Below, piece by piece: positions 12,103 through 21,570 of a stretch of 64,000 bases of DNA. Below the pieces are notes generated by a model. That model was not told the origin of the DNA, made no database searches, and saw only the letters and a program-made list of their open reading frames with translations. This stretch comes from Auanema rhodensis. Lineage: Eukaryota > Nematoda > Chromadorea > Rhabditida > Rhabditidae. The translations under genes and the position numbers were made by a program. Position 1 is the first letter of the stretch; every line of letters starts with the position of its first letter. Location of the stretch: the NCBI GenBank assembly GCA_964057225.1, contig OZ059896.1, positions 8,680,001-8,744,000 of the forward strand, in the 5' to 3' direction.

Positions 12103-13097
12103 CTATTGGTCTTTCTTCTTAATTTCGGCATTATATTTCTTTCCACCTCCTCTCATATATGATTGGTAATAGAAGTTTCCGAATAACGCAACATAAGAGA
12201 TTTCCATAGCCAAGCAGAACCAGAAGACCGTATCAGAACAGCTTATCTGTTCTCCAGCAATATAGCGTAAATATCCTACATGGAAGAGAATAAAGTGGGT
12301 AATAATGAACTGCAAGAGTTGAAGAGTTGTTATGTTCTGTGCAATCCAGGCTGGAACTCGGACTCCAAATGATCGAAGCATATAATATCTAAAGAATGAA
12401 ATTCATGCAAAATTCTGTTTTCTACTATAAAGATCTCACTTACCCATACATAATGGAATGAACTGAGAAGTTCATCCATGTAATCCATGAGTTGAAAGCA
12501 GTGTCATGTACATAGGAGTACATAGCATAGTTCATAGTTAAAACATGGTGATACCTATAATTAATCTTATTTTGAAAATTTTCAGTAATAACTAACCAAT
12601 GTAAGAAAATGAGTGGCTTTTTTCTAAGAACAATGAAGAATGTATCTCCAAACTCGGCTACCTTACTCATCACGAAAATCCATGTCCACCATCCACATGC
12701 ACCTTCGAAGAAATCACCCATTTGTGAATAAGAAGCTGAATTTTTTCGATGTGAGGAAGTTCACAAAAAAATACATACAAACAATTCCTCTTTTATTTAT
12801 TTCGTTAAGAATTCCAAATCCTGTTATAATTCCTCCTAGTGTACTGAAAATAGCCAAGCAAGCATTCCAAATGTTCAATGGGGTTTTAAGCTAAATATTT
12901 TAAAGATTGTATTTAAACAAGTACTGATGGTTTACCTCAAAAGGTTTTCTATTAGCCATAAAGTGCTTAATAGAGAAAATGGCTACCATATAACCAATGG
13001 ATATTAAGAAACATGGATATGTCACTGAAGAAGTGTAAGCTTTAGCCTTCTCATAACTGAAAGATGGTGAAGCAGCTACTTCCCAAAATGTTGACAT
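12103..13097 (-). CDS. ELO-family elongase resembling ELO-5/ELO-6 (paralogue B)
   Basis: ER fatty acid elongase. Five exons (12936-13097, 12779-12890, 12597-12735, 12444-12554, 12103-12388) give 810 nt, 269 residues. Motifs: TPLNIWNACLAIFS, KVAEFGDTFFIVLRKKPL, HxxHH box LHWYHH, TMNYAMYSY, WITWMNFSVHSIMYGYYMLR, and a C-terminal GGGKKYNAE followed by lysines, which may keep it in the ER. The stretch from WITWMNFSVHSIMYG through VPAWIAQNITT is very like C. elegans ELO-5 and ELO-6 as I recall them; those enzymes make monomethyl branched-chain fatty acids, so that role is possible here but inferred. The ATG directly abuts a TTGTAG acceptor. Confidence 0.9.
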
Positions 13098-13746
13098 CTA
13101 CAATTGTATATGATTAATATCATCGAGAAGAATAACATCTTTGAAAATCTTCAAATCAAATAATTGAAAGACAGAATCCATCGAATTGGTGTAGATAGTA
13201 TTGATAAGGTAAGATGTTCCATAAGATCGGCCTTATATGGGTTTTACTTATCAACTGTACGGGTGGTTCCACTAGTCAGACCTCAAACGTGCCATATTCG
13301 TTTTATGGTCACCAATGTTCATGAAGTATCAATAAACAAAGAAGGGAGAAGTAAGTGTTAAGACTTATATCTCACATCATTAAACTGCAATTTTAATGTA
13401 AAATCTATAAATTAAATTAAAACTCTGTAATTTCACTTCATGTCGATAATATCGTAGAAATACTTCTTTGTCATTTAATATTTCACTGTTCAAGTTTCTG
13501 GCAAGTTTTAGTTATCATTTGGTTAAACGAAAAAATGTTTTATTATTCTCTTTCTTTTACAAATGTTAGTCTTAGCCACATCATTGTGAAATATATGCTT
13601 AAATTAAAGGGCGGTAACTAGTTAAAGTACCATTATATGTAAATATGATGCTAATTGTAGTGCTTAGTTATTAGTTATTTTTGAGATTATAAAATTGGCA
13701 TTTTTTATTATTGTTGCATTTTGAACACAGTAATTTTTACAGTCAT
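13098..13746. other. Intergenic between elongase B and the orphan gene (divergent)
   Basis: About 650 nt shared upstream region of two divergent genes. AT-rich. A 65-codon plus-strand ORF at 13164-13361 has no recognisable features. Confidence 0.45.
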
Positions 13747-15888
13747 ATGTCCAAAAAAACGTTTATTCCTAAGTGGAAGCCAGGCTATAGCTTAGGGAAT
13801 AACAGCGGTTTTATTAGTGAATCCAAATTTCGACGACAACCGTCAAGATTTGATGGAATCGAAAATACAATGACCATACGAACTATCCATGAAGGACGAA
13901 GTTTGAAATTAAAACATGGCATACTTTATTGTTGATAAAAAATATTCGAGGAAATGGATTTGAAGCTGCACCTTGGATAACAGTAAACAATAACAATTTC
14001 TCCCAACCAAATGATTGCGAACTCACGGGAACCGTTGGTGATAACAATAGAAATATAAATAAGTTAACAAAGGTTAGTTCATTCTGGCAGCAAAAATACT
14101 ATTAATCTAGGGTCGCGTCACACAAAGAGTGGGAATGTTCAGAAATGCTAAGCAATCTCAAGTGATTTATAATAATGTCTCCTCGGCAGTTCGAAAAATG
14201 GTAATCGAAGGACATTTTTGATTGGTGTATTCTCCTAATTATATTCCTTAAAATTATCTCGTTTTCATTAAGGTTGATCGTGACATTGAGGAATTAATAG
14301 CACCAGAGTGTGATGTACAATGGGCTCCAAATATTAATGTGAGATATTTAAAATACACTGGTTATATAGATCTTATCTTATAGAATCCTTGTAATAATAT
14401 CAATAATAATTCTAAAGGTATTGATAATAACAATAATTGTAATAATTTCAACAGTAAAAACGTAGAAATGAATGAAAGAGAGGATGGGTACATACATTAT
14501 ATATATACAACCTTATAATTTATCTTTTCGATGTTTTCAGACTGTTTTATGATCACCAAACTGGTGCCAGACGGTCTCGAGCAAGGGGTAAATATGTTTA
14601 CCTTTAATTTTTATTTGTAAACGTATAATAATTGCAGAAGATTTTCCTCTGAACGAATGTGCACTAAATGTTCAGGCAAAGAGAGTCCGGTTAGTTATAT
14701 AATTATCTTTTGTTTATTATTCAACTATTTCAGGTACTGTGATCAAATACGGAATAACGACTTGAGTTCCTGCAATGTTAGTGAGAGTTACAGTTATGAT
14801 TTTATTTGTAGTTTTAAAGGGACCTGCTATAATAAGGAAACAAAGTGAAATATGCACTCCGAGTCACACACCTTACAATGAAGAGCTGTACGAAATTACT
14901 ACGTGTTTACGAAAACGTTGTTTACAAGCTTTCAGGATAGATCCGGTTGCTGATAATGAAAATGAAAAAAACGAAAAACTGCCATATCCATCAATTGCTC
15001 TATCGAAACGTATGTTAGCAACGCTGCCTGCTCTAGGACTTAGAGATGACGATCGCAAAGAGTAGGATGACTATTGAATATTTTGAAACAATAATTGTTT
15101 AGTTACGATACAGTAGCTCTGAGTATGATGACAGAAAGTATACGAAGAAGTGTGATAAGTGTTACTTCTGAGACTAACGTCAGTTTCTAACTTATTTTTT
15201 CAAACGTTGAATATTATAGATGTTGGAATCTTTTATGAATAAAACACAGGCTATAAATATAAGCTCTGCCGAGAGTCTTGATTCATTGAATGATGTAGAT
15301 GCTAACCAGCACGAATTTTTAATTCCCCCGTATGTTACCATTTTTTTTCTCGATTAAGCAATATTTTAAGTTCTCCTTTTATTAATGGAGTACGCTCATC
15401 AAGCCCACCACCAACTCCTCCTTTGGAGAAAGAGTTTAATCAAACTATAATACATTTGCCGTTCAATAATGATCCATCAGATCACATGGTAAGTTGTATA
15501 CTGTTTGTATAATGATCTAACCTTCTATTTCTCGCAGTCTGCTCATTTATCATCGAAGGGCTTAGAAGACGAGCAAGAAAATACACATTTTGTTAATATT
15601 GAAGGTACTTTATTTTGCTGTTAGTAGTAATAAAAAATATATTATTAGGTGGTGATGCAGAGATACTTTATGCGTACGAAGTGGAAGATGGGGATGAGAT
15701 AGTGGAAAGCCATTTTGCTACAGAAGGAGTCACTCGTTTTTGGCCTTTTGATGGTAACACTGGTTCTGTGGTTTTGCAATATCGTTTTAATTTCAGAAGA
15801 AGAAAGCTGTCATGAAACAGACCAAGAACCGTCTGAAGCAGTTTACAACTGGACAAATGCTTGGCAAGAAAAAAGTTCATATTTTTAA
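13747..15888 (+). CDS. Uncharacterised multi-exon protein with Asn-rich tract
   Basis: Family not recognised. About a dozen short exons join in one frame. The start ATG (MSKKTFIPKWKPG) is 4 nt after a TTTACAG acceptor; first exons are 13747-13900, 13951-14072, 14111-14200 and 14273-14338. Visible features in order: a basic N-terminus; VRKMVDRDIEELIAP; an Asn-rich, low-complexity segment near 14385-14480; a Cys/Lys/Arg region; a segment with SSSPPPTPPLEKEF; an acidic stretch YEVEDGDEIVESH; and a C-terminus ending KSSYF before TAA at 15886-15888. No signal peptide or membrane span. The first intron (13901-13950) ends in TTCGAG and is needed to bypass stops. It is probably intracellular; function unknown. 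Confidence 0.65.
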
Positions 15889-17007
15889 ATATGACAGTCA
15901 AATCCATATTGATCTGTGAATTATCTCAATATTATTTTAAAATATTTCTTGTATTTTTACTATACGTCTGTGAGTTAAAAGTAGCTTTGTTTCTTTGCCT
16001 AACCGATGTTTATTATCAGTGTGGCTTGATAAGCATTCTCAAATTATAGTCACACATCTGTCGTAAGCTGCAGAGTTGAAACTATTTGCAGAACATTTTC
16101 TACTGCTTCATCATATTGCTTTATATTGTTTTCAAGAAATAGATTCATTAAAATTTTTAATGTTTTTCATCATTGTTTATGTATTATTTAGGATCAATAT
16201 TTCGAAACGACTATTATGTTCAGGATACGTATCCTTAAGAATTTTAAATAATACAATTTTAAAAAATGGGATGAGGACCCTATACTTTACTACAATTTTA
16301 AAAGGATTTGGTAAATATAGAAAATGGTGTTGATATTAATGCATGTTCCAACTTATGCATGGAATTATGCGGTAAAATCTATATTCACGTTAATTTCTAT
16401 AAACAGATAGTTTTTGAAGATTCCTTATTAATTTGGATATTTCTTTCGTTTCGCAGTTGATAATATTACCGAAAATAAATCATTTGAAATCAGAACGAGA
16501 AAAATCAGGTATCAATGTTTCAGTTATTGTAGCTTTTAAATAGTATTATTTGATGGATTTTAGATATATCAATATATCTAAAATAATTGAGGCTTATAGA
16601 TGAGAAAAAACAGGGAAGATAATGCTAACGTTCCTATACAAATGCGTTATAAAAGTTGTCGAACAGTAGCATACTGAATTCAGATTGCAAATGTTCCTAA
16701 TTACTTTAGTTGAACATATTTATAAAGCTGAACTCGGCGATAGGATATGTACCTATTTAGGAAAAAGGTTTGAATCTAGTGCTTATGAATTATGCGAGAA
16801 CACATGCCAACTGATGAAGAAACTGTGTTTTATGACAGTTTCGTGCGAAACGCGGAGAGAAAATGAATAGTTTTTAACGAATACAAGAATAGATGATTGG
16901 AACACATGTTTATTTGAAAATTTAAAGAAATAAATTTAAAATTCGGGCAAATTATTTCAATGAAATAGACAATTTAACAGGGAACACTCGGAACGTGAAG
17001 ATCACAT
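15889..17007. other. AT-rich interval with possible small Cys-rich coding exons
   Basis: Mostly unremarkable AT-rich DNA between the orphan gene and eIF1A (convergent). Two cysteine-rich pieces stand out: an exon-like segment ending at a GTAAAA donor near 16373 (ACSNLCMELC) and a complete small ORF at 16691-16870. Confidence 0.4.
16691..16870 (+). CDS. Possible small cysteine-rich peptide
   Basis: ATG-initiated ORF of 59 residues with five cysteines, a weakly hydrophobic start (MFLITLVEHIYKA), a dibasic LGKR site and a Cys-rich tail (LCENTCQLMKKLC). The make-up suggests a secreted peptide, but the signal sequence is short and the gene model is not supported by clear flanking signals. It may be chance or a remnant. 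Confidence 0.25.
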   Translation: MFLITLVEHIYKAELGDRICTYLGKRFESSAYELCENTCQLMKKLCFMTVSCETRRENE

Positions 17008-17831
17008 CTATCTTCGCTTGCCGTATTTGTTCTTTCCACCTCTATGATTACGGCCCGGTCCACGTCCAGCAGCCAAATCTTCCTCATTCAAGAAAGAAGC
17101 ATCGTTATCAGATTCCTCCTCACCTGAAATGAAGGGTTAACACAGTATATATGCTATTATTTCATACTTTCGCTTTCTTCACTTCCACTGCCATCTTCAT
17201 CGTCTTCTTCCTCTTCTTCTTCGTCACTTCCACTAGATGGCATATCATCATCAGACTCTGCTTCCTCATCTTCTCCACCATTACCACCCATATCCTCTGA
17301 AAAAAAATAAATTCTACAGCTTTGATGTATCAAACGTACTGAACACAATCTCTCCCTCATCTTGCTCATCATTTTCATTAATTTTAGCATTTTCAGGAAG
17401 TTCTCCTTCGGCCTTAAGTCTGCGAGCTTCGTCTGGGGTGTATTTAAGGATAACATCAGCCTTAATAAGAAAAATAATTTGTGATACACTATTTAACCAA
17501 ACCTTTTCATCTTGATAATCACGAAGACCAATCAAAATAATATCTCCAGTATTGATCCACACCTTCTTTCGGAGTTTTCCACGAATATGACATACTCGCT
17601 TTTTACCGTCAAAACAAAATACATCTACTCGCCCGTTGCCAAGCATTTTTGTGACCTGTCCATATTCTAAAAACATTAAATTTTTATAAACAAAAGAGGT
17701 AAAACAATAAATTAATGAAATAAACTCAAACCTTGGCCTTGCTCTTTCTTATCCAGCTCTCTCTTCATAAAGTCATTCTCGTTCTTTCCTCTTCTGCGAT
17801 TTTTTCCTCCTTTTCCCTTATTCTTGGGCAT
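17008..17831 (-). CDS. eif-1.A: Translation initiation factor eIF1A
   Basis: Binds the 40S A site and promotes scanning and start-codon choice. Five exons (17732-17831, 17503-17666, 17340-17460, 17168-17296, 17008-17123) give 630 nt, 209 residues. The N-terminal tail [17 protein letters not shown] and the OB fold ([47 protein letters not shown]) are near-invariant in eukaryotes. The C-terminal tail is longer than in vertebrates (about 144 residues there): a long Asp/Glu/Ser tract is followed by a basic end [16 protein letters not shown] recall the C. elegans protein also being about 210 residues, so the extension is probably nematode-wide. An AATTAG acceptor lies 6 nt before the ATG. Confidence 0.95.
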
Positions 17832-18095
17832 GTCAACCTAATTATCTAAAAATAATTAAGATTAAGCAGATACATTCAACAAGGAAAGAAAAAAAACAGT
17901 AGTCAGTAGACTTGAAAATAAATATCCTGATGCAACGAAAAACGACAAGCAAATTAAATGCAAAGAAGGCGTAGTTTCCTTGTAAACTGAGTACGCGCAC
18001 TGACAAAGAGAACATTGTCTAATGAAAATCTATTATCATTCAAGAACAGGGTATAAGGGATCAAATAATTAGTAAATGAATAAAATTCCATAGTT
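17832..18095. promoter_or_regulatory. Divergent promoter region of eIF1A and the 18-24 kb gene block
   Basis: 264 nt between divergent starts, so it should drive eIF1A leftward and the tightly packed block rightward. No specific motif can be named. Confidence 0.45.
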
Positions 18096-18686
18096 ATGAT
18101 TTGGTTCAAATTTATTATCATATATTGCCACGTGCGTCTTTTTGTTATTTCTTTTGTACTATTCCAGGCTTTTCATTTAACTGGTTTTGTTGATATTGCA
18201 TGGTCGACTCCCAAACAATTTCAGCACGTGGTGACTATATTTCCACTGAGGTCAATATTTTTCATTATATATCGATCTATCAACTAATAAATAAAATTAT
18301 TTATATACATTTATAATATTTGACAAGTCTGAATTTTTTCTTAAGGCTGACGAAATTATTAGCCAATCTGACACCGTAAGACAGAATATTAAGGAATCGA
18401 ATTCTTATTCAACAAGTCTTTTATACAATTTTTTTGATCAGAAAGTGGGGCTTTTTTGTCAACACTACGAATTAGAAAAACCACAGGTAAAAAACACCTA
18501 CTATTTTAACCTATTTTTTTGTTATAGATCTTTCTTGGTGTAACCCTCTTGATTTTGTTGAGCTTGTTCATATTTTTTACCTTTCTATCTTGGGCTTATT
18601 ATAGACCTATTATTCTTAATTTTCATATCAAGGAAGAGTTAGCAAAGAGGCAAACTGAAAAAGATAAAAGTAACATACTTGATTGA
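18096..18686 (+). CDS. Small single-pass membrane protein, unknown function
   Basis: Four exons (18096-18131, 18168-18230, 18346-18486, 18528-18686) join in phase 0 to give 132 residues. The N-terminus MIWFKFIIIYCH looks like a short signal or anchor. A hydrophilic lumenal/extracellular part with one Cys region (GLFCQHYELEKP) follows, then a strong membrane span (FLGVTLLILLSLFIFFTFL) and a charged cytoplasmic tail (KEELAKRQTEKDKSN). Family not recognised. It lies only 43 nt before the UBXN6 start, so it is probably the first gene of an operon. The second junction could equally use a donor 3 nt upstream. Confidence 0.55.
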
Positions 18687-18729
18687 TATTATAACACATT
18701 TTTGTCACTACAGAAAAAGAAGAGTAACC

Positions 18730-20508
18730 ATGGACAAATTTAAGAGCTTCTTCAGAGAAAAAAAAGTTAATAAACATTTTAAAAAAACTGGACCTGGTCA
18801 ACGGTTATCTGATATTTCTCCTAGCTCTTCTCCAAATATTGTAACTGGAACGGCTCAGGTAAGTCATTTGTTTAAGGATAATGAAGATTGTGCTTTGAAG
18901 GGTGGTGTTGTTGACCGCATAGCTGCTTCTGATGTAGCTGCCCAGGCAGCTATAAAGCGTCTTTATAAGAATGACCCTTCTCAAGAGTTATCCTATAGTC
19001 AAAAAAAAATTCAAATGATGGTATGAAGAAAAGTTTTATATTCGTGATAATTTGAAATTTTCAAGGCAAAAAAAGAGTTGGAGGAGGAACGGCGCAAAAA
19101 TGATCCTTCGTACGGTATGCAGAATTTAACAATTTCAGAGCAAAGGTAAATGAATTAAAATTAGATACAAAATTTATAATATTTTTAGAGTTATCGATAA
19201 TCAAGAGTTTGAGCATTCTGGTGCTATTGAGCATGTTTTTTATTCTTGCGAGCTACTTGGTGATGATATCATGCTTTCGAAACCAGAGGTTAGACTTTGG
19301 AGTGGCTTTCAATTTTTTAATTTACTTTTTTTAAAGCTAACGAAGGCGATTGAACAATTTTTGCTGGAACAAGTTTCTTGTCCTGATGATGATAATGTTA
19401 TTCCGGCTGTGCTACTGATTTTCTCTGTTAATTCGCGAGCTCAACGAGAGGTATTCGTTAGCCAAAATGAAATGTTTTATTTTCTGTTAGGCTTGTGTGG
19501 ATATTCTCACCAAATATCTTCGGAACATTATTGAGAATCCAGAGGATCAGAAGTATTGTCGAATTCGAATGTCGAACAAAGCATATCAAGTATTGTTTGG
19601 CTTTTGTTTTGGAAAAATTACATTCTTAAGGAGAAAGTTAAACCTGTGACTGGTTCTTCAGTTTTTTTGAAGGCTGTTGGTTTTAAAGAGCATAATATTC
19701 CTCCTAAAGACGGCGAACCTCCAGAGCCATTTTGGGTGATGCCTGGAATCACAGATGGTTCTATATTTCTTTTTTAGTTATCATATATATAATTTCAGAG
19801 GTAATTGCTACCTTAGTTGGGGGGTTGGAAGCAATTCAAAACGGGCAGAGTGTACCTATCAAGGTTTCAAGAAATGCTTCCGTTAGTTTTTGTTTCTGTT
19901 TATGTATTTAATATGCATTTTCGCTTTACAGATTTTTTTACTAAAGGAAAATCAAAAAGTTACGTCTCCAAATCTTTCATCGGATTTTTATGATCTTACT
20001 TCGAGTGAAATTAAAAAGGAGCAGCAACTCAAAAAAGATGAAGTTGAGAGAATGTTAACATTACGTACAAAGGAAATGAGAGAAAGAGATGAAAAACTTC
20101 GTGATTTTAAGTATAAATACAGTCTTATACGCATACGACTGCCTGATCGTTTTGTAATTCAAGTTTGTAGCGATTTTTTTTCAATTTATCATTTCTATTT
20201 CTATATAGGGCACCTTTGGATGCTATGAAACGTTTGATACCATTCGGACATTTGTTTTTGAGCATTTGGCTCAAGAACACCACTCTGTTGAATGGAAACT
20301 TAAAGATCCTATTAATCTTACCAGATCATTAGATGAAAATAAGTAATATTACTAGTTTGGCTTGTTGATATCGATACTATTCAGAACAATTGGAGAACTT
20401 GGATTAGCCCCTGCCGCGGTTCTTCATTTGGAATGGGGTCAGCCAGTGATGGGTCCATCGCTGGAGCAACAGTTTATCGATCTCGCAAAAGATTTTTTGG
20501 AGGGATAA
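18730..20508 (+). CDS. ubxn-6: UBX domain protein 6 (UBXN6/UBXD1), p97/VCP cofactor
   Basis: Adaptor of the AAA ATPase p97/VCP in endolysosomal sorting and ER degradation. The start ATG (MDKFKSFFREKK) gives the conserved N-terminal p97-binding segment with HFKKTGPGQRL. The middle part (about 19150-19860) matches the PUB domain (SCELLGDDIMLSKPE, KYLRNIIENPEDQKYCRIR, FLKAVGFKEH). After a linker with SSDFYDLTSSEIKKEQ and the repeated RTKEMRERDEK helix comes the C-terminal UBX fold (IRIRLPDRFVIQGTF, TIGELGLAPAAVLHL). The gene has many 40-70 nt introns. A CACTACAG acceptor sits between the upstream stop and this ATG (43-nt gap), as in trans-spliced operons. NOPCHAP1-like and APEH genes follow on the same strand. 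Confidence 0.9.
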
Positions 20509-20720
20509 AACGATAAACTGTCAGTTTTCAATCTGAAAATATATAAGGATACATTTGCTTTTTATTAATTTATTTCCCTCTCGTAATACTTTGTATCTTA
20601 TAATACCTATATTAAAGATTTGTAATTTGATAGAAATAAGTGTCTCGTGGTTTGAACCTATTCTATCTGCTTATTGAATTATGCTGCAATCTAGTTTATC
20701 ATCAAATTGCCTTTACAGTT

Positions 20721-21353
20721 ATGAATCCAACTACTGATAAGACAACATTGAGAAATGTTACGGGTGTTACAGGTGAGTATTGCTTCGTTGCCGTACATAA
20801 TCAGGGTTGCAGCGCCATTTTTGCTCTTGAATTCATCCAGACCTGAAATCGGACCTACTAAACAGTCTGGTATTTTATCAAGGTTTGTTTTTTTCATAGT
20901 TAGGAACTAAATAGGAGCATCATGCAGATTACGTAGCTTTCTACCTGAAATTGAACAAGCTAATAACGAGCTTGATTCAGAGAGTTGTTCTGAAGAAGTT
21001 ATTCAAGTGGGAAGCCATTGCTTACATCAAGCTAATTTCATTTATTTAGATCGAAAAAGTTGTGACTGAAGATAATTCCAGCTCATCAGATTCTGATTCT
21101 GATTCGGATTCTGATGTAGAACCTGAATCTATGAAAAGTAAAACTGAAACTCAGTGCATTCAAATGGATGTGAATTTATTCAAAGATCTTGGTGCTGTGG
21201 ACAATAATGATATAGCTGTATTTTCCCTATTCATATGCGATAAAACCAGTCTTTTTTCAGGTTGAGGATGTTGACAATGTTCCTATAGGATTTCAAGACG
21301 ATAAAGCAGAAGAACCAATCCCAAAAAAAATTATTGTTGAAGAATTACTCTAG
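20721..21353 (+). CDS. NOPCHAP1 (C12orf45)-like snoRNP assembly factor
   Basis: Small acidic protein of about 150 residues from several short exons. The start ATG (MNPTTDKTTLRNVTG) is 2 nt after TTTACAG. Two segments recall human NOPCHAP1, which bridges NOP58 and the RUVBL1/2 ATPases in box C/D snoRNP assembly: a helix with LRSFLPEIEQANNEL, and an acidic, Ser-rich region (four Ser-Asp repeats) followed by CIQMDVNLF. It ends KKIIVEELL, then TAG at 21351-21353. Similarity rests on these short matches, so the call is moderate. It lies 212 nt after UBXN6 and 217 nt before APEH, on the same strand. Confidence 0.5.
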
Positions 21354-21570
21354 AAGAATGATCTCTCCTTTTGTTACATTGTTGTTGATCATGTTGAATT
21401 ATGATTGTTGTTTGTTATTTGTAATTATATAAAGTTCCAAACTTTCTTTTTCAGTTTTTCTTATGGTTCTGTAGATTCTGAACTTCGATATCTACTATAC
21501 GTCTTTATATGTCGTTTACCCGTCGACTATTTAGAAAATTTTTCGTCTAGTCCGATTGTCTGTTCGAAGA

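Noticed and set aside
18679-18729. Extension of UBXN6 upstream to an ATG at 18679
   Set aside because: That ATG overlaps the end of the upstream gene and precedes a trans-splice-like acceptor; MDKF at 18730 matches the family N-terminus.
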